From DATGUA01 sp035301545 (GTDB lineage: Bacteria; Bacillota; Clostridia; Tissierellales; Tissierellaceae), in assembly GCA_035301545.1 (NCBI GenBank), contig DATGUA010000045.1:21008-85007 (forward strand): a stretch of 64,000 nucleotides of DNA, written 5' to 3'. Numbering within the stretch: the stretch's first letter is position 1; every line of letters begins with the position of its first letter. Below, in pieces: positions 16,120 to 25,597 of the stretch. The position numbers and the translations under genes are program-made. Below the pieces are notes generated by a model. It ran no database searches. It saw only the letters and a program-made list of their open reading frames with translations, and had not been told where the DNA came from.

Positions 16120-17230
16120 ACATTTTATAATACCAATTTTTGTACCTCATTTAGGATGTCCTCATGACTGTATATTTTGTAATCAAAAAAGAATAGCTAG
16201 TGTATCTACAAATATAGATGAAAATGATGTTAAAAGTATTATAGATGAGTATCTAGGTTACTTTACTAAAAAAGCTTTTATCGAAGTTGCATTTTATGGT
16301 GGTAGTTTTACAGCTATAGATATGGATGTCCAAAATAAACTCTTAGAAGTCCCATTAAAATATAAGAAGGAAGGTTTAATTGATGGGATTCGACTATCTA
16401 CTAGACCCGATGCTATTAGTGATGATATTTTAAAGAATCTTAGACAATATGATGTAGATACTATCGAATTAGGGGCTCAATCTATGGATCAAGGAGTTTT
16501 AAATACTAGTGCCAGAGGCCATAGTACTACAGATATAATAAAAGCTTCTAAACTAATTAAAAAATATAATTTTAGATTAGGATTACAAATGATGGTAGGA
16601 TTACCTAAATCAAGTTTAGATATAGAGTTAAAAACTGCAGAACATTTTATTAATTTAGAGCCTGATTGTGTTAGAATATATCCTACATTAGTCATTAAGG
16701 ATACTTATCTAGAGGATCTATACATGAGGGGAGAATATAATCCTCTAGATTTAAAAGAAGCTATCGAAGTATGTAGTATATTGTTAATGTTGTTTCATTT
16801 AAATAATATAAATGTTATACGTATCGGTTTACAGCCAACAAATAGTATGCAATTAGGAAAAGATGTAAAATCTGGGCCATTTCATCCTGCTTTTAGACAG
16901 TTAGTTGAGTCTTATATATATAAAAATGTTATAGATTATTATTTAGATCATTATGATAGTAATATTGAAGGTAAAATACTGAAAATTAAAACTAAATCTG
17001 AGTATATCTCTAATATTGCTGGACAAAATTCTACAAATAAAAAACATTGGATAAAAAGGTATAATCTAAAGAATATAAAATTTCACCAAATAGATAGTGA
17101 CAATTTTATTGTTTCTATAGGTGAGGAAGAAAATAAGGTGGATTTAAACTTTTTAAGAGAATTATTTATAGAATATTATTTAAAAAATAGACAGGATGTT
17201 AAATATGGGAGGAGAATTCAATATAGATAG
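16112..17230 (+). CDS. Radical SAM protein, Elp3-like
   Basis: Radical SAM enzyme of about 372 residues. The N-terminal cluster motif CPHDCIFC (CxxxCxxC) is near residues 16-23, followed by VAFYGGSFTAI near 66. It resembles the oxygen-independent coproporphyrinogen/Elp3-type clostridial protein usually encoded between rnc and smc. The C-terminal part is not a clear GNAT domain, so it is probably not a full Elp3. The likely start is the TTG at 16112, six bases after AGGTG, which overlaps rnc by 8 bases. A GTG at 16103 is possible. The substrate is unknown. Confidence 0.85.
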   Translation: MYKHFIIPIFVPHLGCPHDCIFCNQKRIASVSTNIDENDVKSIIDEYLGYFTKKAFIEVAFYGGSFTAIDMDVQNKLLEVPLKYKKEGLIDGIRLSTRPDAISDDILKNLRQYDVDTIELGAQSMDQGVLNTSARGHSTTDIIKASKLIKKYNFRLGLQMMVGLPKSSLDIELKTAEHFINLEPDCVRIYPTLVIKDTYLEDLYMRGEYNPLDLKEAIEVCSILLMLFHLNNINVIRIGLQPTNSMQLGKDVKSGPFHPAFRQLVESYIYKNVIDYYLDHYDSNIEGKILKIKTKSEYISNIAGQNSTNKKHWIKRYNLKNIKFHQIDSDNFIVSIGEEENKVDLNFLRELFIEYYLKNRQDVKYGRRIQYR

Positions 17231-17241
17231 GGGTGTTAAAT

Positions 17242-20200
17242 TTGTACTTGAAAAGAGTTGAGATGCAAGGATTTAAATCTTTTGCTAATAAAACAGAAAT
17301 TGAATTCGAAAAAGACATTACTGCTATAGTAGGGCCAAATGGAAGTGGAAAGAGTAATATATCTGATGCTATAAGATGGGTTTTAGGAGAGCAGAGTATT
17401 AAGAATTTGAGAGGAAATAAGATGGAAGATGTTATCTTTTCAGGTACAAATCAAAGACGAGCATTAGGATTTGCTGAGGTTAGTATGCATTTTGATAATA
17501 AAGATAGACATATTCCTATAGATTATAATGAAGTTGCTGTTACTAGGAGGATGTTTAGATCAGGAGAAAGTGAATTTTATATTAATAAAAGTCCATGTAG
17601 ATTAAAAGATATACGTGAATTATTTATGGATACTGGAATTGGTAAAGATGGATATTCTATTATTGGGCAAGGTAGAATAGATGAAATATTAAGTAATAGG
17701 CCAGAGGATAGAAGAAGTATATTTGAAGAGGCAGCTGGTATAGTAAAATATAAGAATAAAAAACAAGATGGAGAACGAAAACTACTAAATGTAGAAGATA
17801 ATATTATTAGAATAAAAGATGTATTAAGTGAAATTTCTCATCAAGAAAAGGGATTAGCTATAGAAGCTAATAAAGCTAGGAAATTTACAGCTTTATATGA
17901 TGAATTAAAAAGCTTAGAAGTGAATTTATATATAAAAGATATTAATGAATTAAATATCAAAATTCATGATATAAAGATGAAAATGAAAAAAAGTTTACAA
18001 GAGATAGAAGATATGAAAGACTTAGAAATTAAAATGAAAAGTAAATTTAAGGTTTTTAACGAAGAAATAGATAAGAAAAATGAGAAAATAGAAATAGCAA
18101 AAGCAAAACAATCTAAAATAATAAAGAATATAGAAAAAAATAGAAATCAGATAAAGATATTAGAAGAACAAAATAGGCATCGAAAAGAAGATCAAAATAG
18201 GATAAATGAAGAAATAAAGAATTTAAAAGAACTTATAAGTAGGATAGATAAAAAAAATGGTGATTTGAATTTAGAATATAATTTGATTGAGAAAGATTAT
18301 AATAATATTTATAAGGATTTTAAATTTGAAAATAAGAAACTATTAGATATAAATAATAATATTGATGATAAAGAAGAGCAATTAGAAGTAGAAAAAGGTA
18401 AGACTATAGAAATTCATAATAATATATCTCATTTAAAAAATCAATTAGAAAACATTAAGTCATTTGATAAAAATATTTATATAAGATTAGAAAAATTGAA
18501 GAAAAATATAGATTTATTAAAAAGAGATAAAGAAAGTATAAATGAAAATATTGAGAGTCTATTATCTAAAAAGAAAGAAATACAAAAATCTTTAGAAGTT
18601 CTTAAAATGGACAGAAAAAAATATAATTTAAAAGAAGAAGAAAATAAAAAAACATTAGATGATATTTCTAGGGATGTAAAATCTAAAGAAATTGAATTAG
18701 AAGGGATAACTTCTAATTATAAATTATATCAGAATATGGAAGAGTATTATGAAGGTTATTATAAAGGTGTTAAAAACTTTTTAAATGCTATTCAAAATTC
18801 TCATATTAGTGATAAAGGTTATATAGGATTAGTAGTAAATCTTTTAAAGGTAGAAAGGAAGTATGAAAAGGCCATAGAAGTGAGTCTAGGATCCCGTTTA
18901 CAAAATGTAGTATTAGAGAAAGAACATGATGCTAAGGATATGATTCATTTTCTTAAAAGTAATAACAAAGGTAGAGTAACCTTTTTACCTTTAAATGTTG
19001 TTAAAGGAAATCCAGTAAATATAGATATTAAGTCACTAAAAGGAAATGGTGTTTTAGGATTAGGACATGATTTAATTGAATATGACAATAAATACAAAAA
19101 TTTATTTGAATATTTATTAGGGAGAACAATTATTGTAGATAATATTGATAATGGCATTAAATTAGCTAATAAATTTAATCATAGATATCGAATAGTAACA
19201 TTAAATGGGGATATACTTAATCCGGGAGGAGCCCTTACTGGTGGAAGTTATAATAATAATTTTAGTTTAATCCGGAGGAAAAACAAAATAAAACAATTAA
19301 AAAATAAAATAAGTTTTTATAAAAAGGAGATTAGCAGATTAGAGGAAGAGAAAAGGTTAAGTTTGAATCGGTATAATGATAATAATAAGAAAAGAATGTG
19401 GATTAATAAAAAAATTAATAATAAAGAATTAAAGTTTATAGAGTTAAATAATCAAGAAAATAATTCGATAAAAGAGTTAGATAGACTGGATAAAGAGATT
19501 GAAAATACAATGAGTGAAATGAAATCATTAGAAGAAGAAACAAAAGAGTTTAAAGGAAAGAAATCTTCATATATCCAAAAATTAAAGGAATTAAAAATTA
19601 AATCTGAAAAATTTGATCAAACTGTTAAGAATTTAAATGAAGAATTAGCTGAAGATAAAAAAAATAAAGATGAGATCTATGACGAAGTAACAAATTATAA
19701 AATAGAATTAAATAATTTGAAAAATATGATGGGAAATATAAATAATAATATTAAAAATAATGAGCAAGAAAAGAGGAACAGTAACTGTAATTTAAATAAC
19801 CAGAAAGAGGCATTAAAGTCTATATATAATGATATACAGACAATTCTACAAAGGAAAAATAATCTTTCTAAAGAAATTAAAAACAAGAAAGTATTAGAAA
19901 TATCACTAGCTAAAGATATAGAGAAAATTAATATAGAGAAAGAGCATAATATTGATCAATCTAAAAAGATAGAAGACAAAATAAAAGAAATAAATAAGAC
20001 CTTATTGTTAACAGAAAAAAACAAAAATCAATATGATTTAATGTTGTCTAAATATGAATTACAGTATGAAAATAAAAATAGAAGAATATTTGAAGATTAT
20101 GAATTAAATTATGATTCAGCTTTAGAGCTTGAAAGTGAATCTATAAATCTTAAAAATGCTAAACAACAAATATCTAAATTAAAGAAATCTATTAAAAGGT

Positions 20201-20817
20201 TAGGTAATGTTAATTTATCTTCCTTAGAAGATTATAAAACTGTAAAAGAAAGATTAGACTTCTTAGAAGAGCAACTTATGGATTTAACTAATAGTAAAGA
20301 AAATCTTAATATTTTAATAAAAGATATGGAAAGAGTAATGAGAAAAGAATTTAAAGAATCTTTTAAGAAAATAAATCAAAATTTTTCAAAAATTTTTTCT
20401 ATATTATTTGATGGAGGTGTAGCTACATTAGAATTAGATAATGATTCAGATATTCTAGAAGCTGGAATTAATATAAAAGTTCAACCTCCAGGAAAGAAGT
20501 TGCAAAATATTAGTCTGCTATCAGGAGGTGAAAAGTCTTTAACAGCCGTAGCTTTATTATTTGCAATACTAGAATTTAAGCCCTCACCATTTTGTATTTT
20601 AGATGAAATAGATGCATCTTTAGATGAAGCTAATATTAATAAATATACAAGTTATCTTAAAGAAATAAATAAAAACACCCAGTTTATTTTAATAACTCAT
20701 CAAAAAACAACTATGGAAATTGCTAATGTATTATATGGGGTAACTATGGCAGAAAAGGGAATTAGTAGATTAATATCGGTAAAATTAGAAGATTATATAG
20801 ATAATTTAGTGAGCTAG
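17242..20817 (+). CDS. smc: Chromosome segregation protein SMC
   Basis: Condensin ATPase that organises and segregates the chromosome with ScpA and ScpB, which are not in this window. The 1191-residue protein has Walker A GPNGSGKSNISDAIRW near residue 32, coiled coil from about 165 to 510, the hinge at about 520-660 (ending GGALTGGS), a return coil, signature LSGGEKSLTA near 1090 and Walker B FCILDEIDASLDEAN near 1118. The TTG at 17242 is preferred: it gives the family start (M)YLKRVEMQGFKSF and lies six bases after AGGGGTG. Confidence 0.97.
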   Translation: MYLKRVEMQGFKSFANKTEIEFEKDITAIVGPNGSGKSNISDAIRWVLGEQSIKNLRGNKMEDVIFSGTNQRRALGFAEVSMHFDNKDRHIPIDYNEVAVTRRMFRSGESEFYINKSPCRLKDIRELFMDTGIGKDGYSIIGQGRIDEILSNRPEDRRSIFEEAAGIVKYKNKKQDGERKLLNVEDNIIRIKDVLSEISHQEKGLAIEANKARKFTALYDELKSLEVNLYIKDINELNIKIHDIKMKMKKSLQEIEDMKDLEIKMKSKFKVFNEEIDKKNEKIEIAKAKQSKIIKNIEKNRNQIKILEEQNRHRKEDQNRINEEIKNLKELISRIDKKNGDLNLEYNLIEKDYNNIYKDFKFENKKLLDINNNIDDKEEQLEVEKGKTIEIHNNISHLKNQLENIKSFDKNIYIRLEKLKKNIDLLKRDKESINENIESLLSKKKEIQKSLEVLKMDRKKYNLKEEENKKTLDDISRDVKSKEIELEGITSNYKLYQNMEEYYEGYYKGVKNFLNAIQNSHISDKGYIGLVVNLLKVERKYEKAIEVSLGSRLQNVVLEKEHDAKDMIHFLKSNNKGRVTFLPLNVVKGNPVNIDIKSLKGNGVLGLGHDLIEYDNKYKNLFEYLLGRTIIVDNIDNGIKLANKFNHRYRIVTLNGDILNPGGALTGGSYNNNFSLIRRKNKIKQLKNKISFYKKEISRLEEEKRLSLNRYNDNNKKRMWINKKINNKELKFIELNNQENNSIKELDRLDKEIENTMSEMKSLEEETKEFKGKKSSYIQKLKELKIKSEKFDQTVKNLNEELAEDKKNKDEIYDEVTNYKIELNNLKNMMGNINNNIKNNEQEKRNSNCNLNNQKEALKSIYNDIQTILQRKNNLSKEIKNKKVLEISLAKDIEKINIEKEHNIDQSKKIEDKIKEINKTLLLTEKNKNQYDLMLSKYELQYENKNRRIFEDYELNYDSALELESESINLKNAKQQISKLKKSIKRLGNVNLSSLEDYKTVKERLDFLEEQLMDLTNSKENLNILIKDMERVMRKEFKESFKKINQNFSKIFSILFDGGVATLELDNDSDILEAGINIKVQPPGKKLQNISLLSGGEKSLTAVALLFAILEFKPSPFCILDEIDASLDEANINKYTSYLKEINKNTQFILITHQKTTMEIANVLYGVTMAEKGISRLISVKLEDYIDNLVS

Positions 20818-20827
20818 GAGGGAAATA

Positions 20828-21901
20828 ATGTTTAAATGGTTTAAAGATAAATTTGATAATGGTAAGGAGGATGAAGCGGAAATAGATTCAGCTGCTGAGA
20901 CAAATAAAGATAACATTGAGGATTCTCAAGAAGGAAAAATTAAAGACGAATACTTAGATGAAAAAGAGACACAAGAACAGAAAAAACAAGGCTTTTTTGA
21001 AAAATTAATGAGCGGTATGACTAAAACACGTAAAGAAATGACAGATAAAATGGATGAAATTTTATCTAAATATAAAAAAGTCGATGAAGAGTTATTTGAA
21101 GATTTAGAAGAAATGTTAGTAACTGCTGATGTAGGTGTAAATACAACTATGGAATTAATTGATAGGTTAAGAGATAGAGTTAAAGAGGAAAGGATTACAG
21201 ACCCTAATCTAGTAAAGGAATTACTTAAAGACGAAATTAATATATTAATGAGAGAATCTATTAAAGATAATTCTTTGACTGTTGAACCTAGTCCTGCTGT
21301 AATATTAGTAGTAGGTGTTAATGGTGTAGGAAAGACTACTACTATAGGAAAGCTAGCACATAGATTTAGACAAGAAGATAAAAAGGTTTTAGTTGCAGCT
21401 GGAGACACTTTTAGAGCCGCTGCTATAGAACAGTTAGAAGAATGGGGTAATAGAGCAGGAGTTGGAATTATATCTCATAGTGAAGGTGCAGATCCAGCAG
21501 CAGTTGTATATGATGGAGTCCATGCTGCAAAAGCTAGAAAGACAGATGTTTTAATCTGTGATACTGCAGGTAGGCTCCATAACAAATCTAATTTAATGAA
21601 TGAATTAAATAAAATTTTTAGGGTTGTTGAGAGAGAGTATAATGAAGCTAGGAAAGAGGTTTTATTAGTGTTAGATGCTACAACAGGACAAAATGCTATA
21701 AATCAAGCCAAAGTGTTTAAAGATGTAGCTAACATAACAGGAATAGCTTTAACAAAGTTAGATGGAACTGCTAAAGGTGGAGTGGTGATTGCATTACAGG
21801 CAGAATTAGGGATTCCGATAAAATTAGTTGGAGTAGGAGAAGGAATAGATGATTTACAACCTTTTATAGCTGAAGATTTTGTAGAGACAATATTTAATTA
21901 A
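20828..21901 (+). CDS. ftsY: Signal recognition particle receptor FtsY
   Basis: SRP receptor GTPase that docks ribosome-SRP complexes at the membrane translocon. The 357-residue protein has an acidic N-terminal region (about 1-55), an N domain, then the G domain with GVNGVGKTTTIGKL near residue 164, DTAGRLHNK near 245 and TKLDGTAKGG near 311. It lies 10 bases after smc, following GGAGGGA. ylxM and ffh, its functional partners, follow. Confidence 0.97.
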   Translation: MFKWFKDKFDNGKEDEAEIDSAAETNKDNIEDSQEGKIKDEYLDEKETQEQKKQGFFEKLMSGMTKTRKEMTDKMDEILSKYKKVDEELFEDLEEMLVTADVGVNTTMELIDRLRDRVKEERITDPNLVKELLKDEINILMRESIKDNSLTVEPSPAVILVVGVNGVGKTTTIGKLAHRFRQEDKKVLVAAGDTFRAAAIEQLEEWGNRAGVGIISHSEGADPAAVVYDGVHAAKARKTDVLICDTAGRLHNKSNLMNELNKIFRVVEREYNEARKEVLLVLDATTGQNAINQAKVFKDVANITGIALTKLDGTAKGGVVIALQAELGIPIKLVGVGEGIDDLQPFIAEDFVETIFN

Positions 21902-21905
21902 TGTA

Positions 21906-21934
21906 TTGACAAAATTTTTAATAAGATATAAAAT
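21906..21934 (+). promoter_or_regulatory. Candidate sigma-A promoter upstream of ylxM-ffh
   Basis: TTGACA at 21906-21911 and TAAAAT at 21929-21934 with a 17-base spacer. The predicted start falls inside the left arm of the following hairpin. A second TTGACA (21955-21960), 18 bases before a TATAAT (21979-21984), overlaps the ylxM start codon. It is unclear which is used. Confidence 0.45.
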
Positions 21935-21968
21935 AATGCTGTCAAGGGAAAAGCTTGACAGCATTATT
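21932..21968. other. Perfect 15-bp stem-loop before ylxM
   Basis: AATAATGCTGTCAAG (21932-21946) is exactly complementary to CTTGACAGCATTATT (21954-21968) around a seven-base GGAAAAG loop. The stem is strong, but AAAGTGG follows rather than a T run, so it is not a standard terminator. It ends 14 bases before the ylxM start, just upstream of its GTGGTGAT ribosome-binding site. Confidence 0.75.
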
Positions 21969-21982
21969 AAAGTGGTGATATA

Positions 21983-22366
21983 ATGATTGAGAAAATGATT
22001 AAATTTGGAACATTATTCGATTTCTATGGCAATTTACTAAGTGTAAGGCAATATAATGTAATGGAAATGTTTTATTTACAAGATTTATCCTTAAGTGAAA
22101 TAGGTATTGAATTAAATATTACTAGACAAGGTGTATATGATAATCTCAAAAGAGCCGAGGATAATCTTAATAGATATGAGGATATTTTAGGATTAGTAGA
22201 AAAATTTAAAGAAAATCATAAAGATATTGAAAAGATATTAAATATTGCTAAAGATATTAATAAGATAGCAATAACCAAAAATGATATAGAAATCCTAAAT
22301 AAAACAAAAGTAATTAAGGATATAAGCTTTAAGATATTAGAGAATAGCTGGGAGGTTATAGATTAA
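21983..22366 (+). CDS. ylxM: YlxM family SRP-associated DNA-binding-like protein
   Basis: 127-residue YlxM/UPF0122 protein, a sigma-factor-region-4-like helix-turn-helix protein. In streptococci it modulates SRP GTPase activity. The helix-turn-helix is seen as LSLSEIGIELNITRQGVYD near residue 36. The tail (about 75-127) is a charged helix. Its TAA overlaps the ffh ATG (TAATG), indicating tight translational coupling with ffh. Confidence 0.93.
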   Translation: MIEKMIKFGTLFDFYGNLLSVRQYNVMEMFYLQDLSLSEIGIELNITRQGVYDNLKRAEDNLNRYEDILGLVEKFKENHKDIEKILNIAKDINKIAITKNDIEILNKTKVIKDISFKILENSWEVID

Positions 22367-23706
22367 TGGTATTTGAAAGTTTATCTGAAAAACTTCAAAA
22401 TGCTTTAGGAAAACTTAAAGGCAAAGGAAAACTTTCAGAAAAAGATGTTGATTTAGCTATGAGAGAAGTAAGACTTGCACTCTTAGAAGCTGATGTTAAC
22501 TTTAGAGTAGTAAAGCATTTTATTAAAAGTGTTAAAGAAAGAGCTATTGGTAATGAAGTTATGGAGAGCTTAACTCCTGGACAACAGGTTATTAAGATTG
22601 TAAATGATGAACTAACTAAATTAATGGGTGATAGTCAAACTAAAATAGAATTTGCTTCATCACCACCTACGGTTATCTTGATGTGTGGATTACAAGGTGC
22701 AGGTAAAACCACAACTGCGGGAAAGTTATCCTATAATTTAAAAAAAGAAAACAAACGACCCCTATTAGTTGCAGGTGACGTATATAGACCAGCTGCTATT
22801 CGTCAGTTAGAGGTGGTTGGAGAACAAGCAGAAGTACCTGTGTTTACTATGGGAGATAAACATAACCCAGTTGATATAGCAAAAGCTTCCTTAGAACACG
22901 CAGAAAAAAATGGAAATGATGTAGTAATTATAGATACTGCTGGTAGACTTCATATAGATGAAGGTCTAATGGAGGAAATAGAAAATATATATGAGGCTGT
23001 AGAACCAGACGAGACATTATTAGTATTAGATGCAATGACAGGTCAAGACGCAGTAAATGTTGCAGAAAGTTTTGAAGAAAAGCTAGGTATTTCTGGAGTT
23101 GTACTTACTAAACTAGATGGTGATGCTAGAGGTGGTGCTGCTTTATCTATTAGATCTGTAACAGATAAACCTATTAAATATGTAGGAATGGGAGAAAAAT
23201 TAGATGAATTTGAACCATTTCATCCTGATAGAATGGCCTCTAGAATCTTAGGAATGGGTGATGTACTAAGTTTAATTGAAAGAGCGCAGTCGTCAATAGA
23301 TGAGGAAAAAGCTGCAGAATTAGAAAAAAAAATTCGTTCTGCACAATTTAGTTTTGACGATTTCTTAGATCAGCTAGATCAAATGAGGAATTTAGGACCA
23401 TTAGATCAAATACTAGGTATGATTCCAGGTGTAAACTCGAAAGCATTAAAGGGATTAGATGTAGATGATAAGGATATTGATAGAATAGAAGCTATTATTA
23501 AATCTATGACCAAACAAGAGAGACAAACACCTGAGATAATTAATAGCAGCAGGAGAAAAAGAGTTGCTAGAGGAAGTGGTACTTCTGTACAAGAAGTTAA
23601 TAAGCTACTTAAACAATTCAAAGAGACGAAAAAGATGATGAAAAGATTTACTGATATGGAAAAAACAATGAAGAAAGGTGGATTTGGTAAAATGCCTTTT
23701 TTCTAA
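22366..23706 (+). CDS. ffh: Signal recognition particle protein Ffh
   Basis: SRP54 GTPase that binds signal sequences and SRP RNA. The 446-residue protein has an N domain, G domain motifs GLQGAGKTTTAGKL near residue 107, DTAGRLHID near 190 and TKLDGDARGGAALS near 247, and a methionine-rich M domain from about 328, with MRNLGPLDQILGMIPG and a C-terminal MMKRFTDMEKTMKKGGFGKMPFF-like end. Gene order ylxM-ffh-rpsP is standard. The SRP RNA gene is not in the window. Confidence 0.98.
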   Translation: MVFESLSEKLQNALGKLKGKGKLSEKDVDLAMREVRLALLEADVNFRVVKHFIKSVKERAIGNEVMESLTPGQQVIKIVNDELTKLMGDSQTKIEFASSPPTVILMCGLQGAGKTTTAGKLSYNLKKENKRPLLVAGDVYRPAAIRQLEVVGEQAEVPVFTMGDKHNPVDIAKASLEHAEKNGNDVVIIDTAGRLHIDEGLMEEIENIYEAVEPDETLLVLDAMTGQDAVNVAESFEEKLGISGVVLTKLDGDARGGAALSIRSVTDKPIKYVGMGEKLDEFEPFHPDRMASRILGMGDVLSLIERAQSSIDEEKAAELEKKIRSAQFSFDDFLDQLDQMRNLGPLDQILGMIPGVNSKALKGLDVDDKDIDRIEAIIKSMTKQERQTPEIINSSRRKRVARGSGTSVQEVNKLLKQFKETKKMMKRFTDMEKTMKKGGFGKMPFF

Positions 23707-23738
23707 GTTTAAGGTAATATTTGAAGGAGGTGAAATAC

Positions 23739-24008
23739 ATGGCAGTTAAGATAAGATTAAGAAGAATGGGAGCTAATAAAGATCCTTTTTATAGAATAGT
23801 TGTAGCTGATTCTCGTGCTTCAAGAAATGGAAGATTTATTGAGGAAATTGGATATTATACTCCGTCAACTGAACCAACAACATTTAGAGTTGATAGTGAA
23901 AAGGCTGTAAAATGGATAAGTAATGGAGCTAAACCAACGGATACTGTTAATCGACTATTCAAAGAGAATGGTGTATATGATGTATTAAATGAAGAAGATT
24001 CTGAGTAG
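23739..24008 (+). CDS. rpsP: 30S ribosomal protein S16
   Basis: 89-residue S16 beginning MAVKIRLRRMGANKDPFYRI, a near-invariant family start. The ATG at 23739 follows GAAGGAGGTGAAATAC; an upstream TTG at 23721 overlaps that site and is rejected. It begins the rpsP-khpA-rimM-trmD run, with 32 bases after ffh, so it may be read from the ffh transcript. Confidence 0.98.
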   Translation: MAVKIRLRRMGANKDPFYRIVVADSRASRNGRFIEEIGYYTPSTEPTTFRVDSEKAVKWISNGAKPTDTVNRLFKENGVYDVLNEEDSE

Positions 24009-24025
24009 TTCATGGAGGTGGAGGT

Positions 24026-24256
24026 TTGAGTGAATTAGTAGAATATATTGCAAAATCACTAGTGGATAATCCGGATGAAGTAAGTGTAAAAGAAGTAGAA
24101 GGTTCACAGTCAATCATCATAGAACTAAAAGTAGCAGAAGAAGATATGGGTCAAATTATTGGGAAACAAGGTAGAATTGCTAAAGCTATTAGAACTGTGA
24201 TAAAAGCTGCGGCTATTAAAGAGAATAAAAGAGTTGCAGTAGAAATTATTCAATAG
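24026..24256 (+). CDS. khpA: KH-domain RNA-binding protein KhpA (YlqC)
   Basis: 76-residue single KH domain with the RNA-binding GxxG loop as IIGKQGRIAKAIRTVIKAAA near residues 45-64. KhpA pairs with KhpB in Firmicutes and affects cell division and small-RNA function. The start is TTG at 24026, after GGAGGTGGAGG. Position between rpsP and rimM is the conserved one. Confidence 0.95.
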   Translation: MSELVEYIAKSLVDNPDEVSVKEVEGSQSIIIELKVAEEDMGQIIGKQGRIAKAIRTVIKAAAIKENKRVAVEIIQ

Positions 24257-24264
24257 GTGAGAAT

Positions 24265-24768
24265 ATGGATTATATAACAATAGGGAAAATAATAAGTTCG
24301 CATGGAGTCAGGGGAGAGGTGAAAGTTTATCCTTTGACTGATGATATAAATAGATTTTCTTTACTAGAGAAAGCTTATATTAGTGAAGAAAAATTAGAAG
24401 TAAATGTAGAATTTGTGAAATATCACAAAGGTATTGTGATTATTAAGTTTAGTGAATTTAATAATATAAATGAAATATTAGTATTTAAAGGTAATTATAT
24501 ATATGTTGATATTGAGGATAGAATTATTTTACCAAAAGGCAAATTTTTTATAGATGATCTAATAGATTGTAAAGTATATGATACTTTAAATAATTGGATT
24601 GGTACTTTAGAAGATGTAATCCAAGGAGCTAGTAATGATGTATATTTTATAAAAAATGATAAAAAAAATGAAGAGTATCTTATACCAGCTGTTAAAAACT
24701 TTGTAAAAAAGATAGATACTAAGGAAAAGAAAATTATTATTGACCCTATAGAAGGAATGATTGAATGA
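24265..24768 (+). CDS. rimM: Ribosome maturation factor RimM
   Basis: Helps 30S subunit head assembly, binding S19. The 167-residue protein has the N-terminal motif IGKIISSHGVRGEVKVYPLTD near residue 5 and a C-terminal PRC-barrel (about 95-167; the IPAVKNFVKKID motif is near 137). It overlaps the trmD start by four bases (ATGA), so the two genes are coupled. Confidence 0.96.
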   Translation: MDYITIGKIISSHGVRGEVKVYPLTDDINRFSLLEKAYISEEKLEVNVEFVKYHKGIVIIKFSEFNNINEILVFKGNYIYVDIEDRIILPKGKFFIDDLIDCKVYDTLNNWIGTLEDVIQGASNDVYFIKNDKKNEEYLIPAVKNFVKKIDTKEKKIIIDPIEGMIE

Positions 24769-25493
24769 AGATAGATATCTTGACATTATTCCCTGAGTTC
24801 TTTTCCGTTCTCCGTAATTGGAGTATAATTGGTAGAGCTATAAATGAGAAAAAGATAAAAATAGAGTCTACAAACATTCGAGATTTTTCAAGAAATAAAC
24901 ATAAGAAGGTAGATGATTATCCTTTTGGAGGAGGTCCAGGGATGGTTATGACCCCTGAACCTATTTATAGGGCTATTAACTCTGTAAAAAACAAAAAATC
25001 TAAAGTAGTATATCTGTCACCTCAAGGTAAACAAATGAACCAGAAAACTGTAAATGATTTATCTAAAGAAAAACATATAGTTTTACTATGTGGGCATTAT
25101 GAGGGAATAGACAATAGAATAATTGATAATTATATAGACGAGGAAATATCTATAGGAGATTATGTTTTAACAGGTGGAGAAATTCCGGCAATGGTTCTGA
25201 TAGATTCGATAGTCAGATTACTTCCAGGTGTTTTAAAAAGCGAAGAATCCTATTTAGATGAATCACATTATAATGGATTATTAGAATACCCACAATATAC
25301 TAGACCGAGAGAATTTAATGGTTTTTCTGTACCAAAGATACTTTTGTCCGGTGATCATAAAAAGATTCAAGAATGGAGATATAACAAATCACTGGAAGCT
25401 ACTTTACTAAAACGTCCAGATTTATTAGAAAATATAAATTTAGGAAAGAAAAAACAACTGTTATTAAATAATTTAAATGACGATATTGATTGA
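24765..25493 (+). CDS. trmD: tRNA (guanine37-N1)-methyltransferase TrmD
   Basis: Methylates G37 of tRNAs reading CNN codons, preventing +1 frameshifts. The 242-residue protein has MKIDILTLFPEFF at the start, GGGPGMVM near residue 58 and the trefoil-knot SAM site LLCGHYEGID ... SIGDYVLTGGE near 108-140. The start overlaps the rimM stop. Confidence 0.98.
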   Translation: MKIDILTLFPEFFSVLRNWSIIGRAINEKKIKIESTNIRDFSRNKHKKVDDYPFGGGPGMVMTPEPIYRAINSVKNKKSKVVYLSPQGKQMNQKTVNDLSKEKHIVLLCGHYEGIDNRIIDNYIDEEISIGDYVLTGGEIPAMVLIDSIVRLLPGVLKSEESYLDESHYNGLLEYPQYTRPREFNGFSVPKILLSGDHKKIQEWRYNKSLEATLLKRPDLLENINLGKKKQLLLNNLNDDID

Positions 25494-25498
25494 TATAG

Positions 25499-25527
25499 TT
25501 GTATTCTAGTAAAACCTATGCTATAAT
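25499..25527 (+). promoter_or_regulatory. Sigma-A promoter for rplS
   Basis: TTGTAT at 25499-25504 and TATAAT at 25522-25527 with a 17-base spacer, directly upstream of the L19 leader. It lets rplS be transcribed apart from trmD. Confidence 0.7.
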
Positions 25528-25539
25528 ACCATGGTATGA

Positions 25540-25592
25540 ATTACAGATGGTCCTCTGCCGATGGCAAGAACATCTATGAAGAGAGGAGGTTT
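25540..25592 (+). promoter_or_regulatory. L19 ribosomal-protein leader RNA
   Basis: A compact structure just before rplS: AGATG (25545-25549) pairs with CATCT (25571-25575), enclosing a small GCC-GAT-GGC hairpin. CCTCT (25552-25556) can form a pseudoknot with AGAGG (25582-25586), next to the Shine-Dalgarno sequence. This matches the general design of the known Firmicutes L19 leader, through which L19 is thought to repress its own gene. The match is from memory of the family. Confidence 0.7.
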
Positions 25593-25597
25593 GAACA

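Noticed and set aside
20926..21408. Minus-strand open frame (160 codons) inside ftsY
   Set aside because: Antisense to ftsY, which has intact GTPase motifs; composition looks like a reading-frame shadow.
21932..21968. Hairpin before ylxM considered as a standard terminator for ftsY
   Set aside because: No U tract follows on either strand, so it is reported as an unexplained stem-loop.
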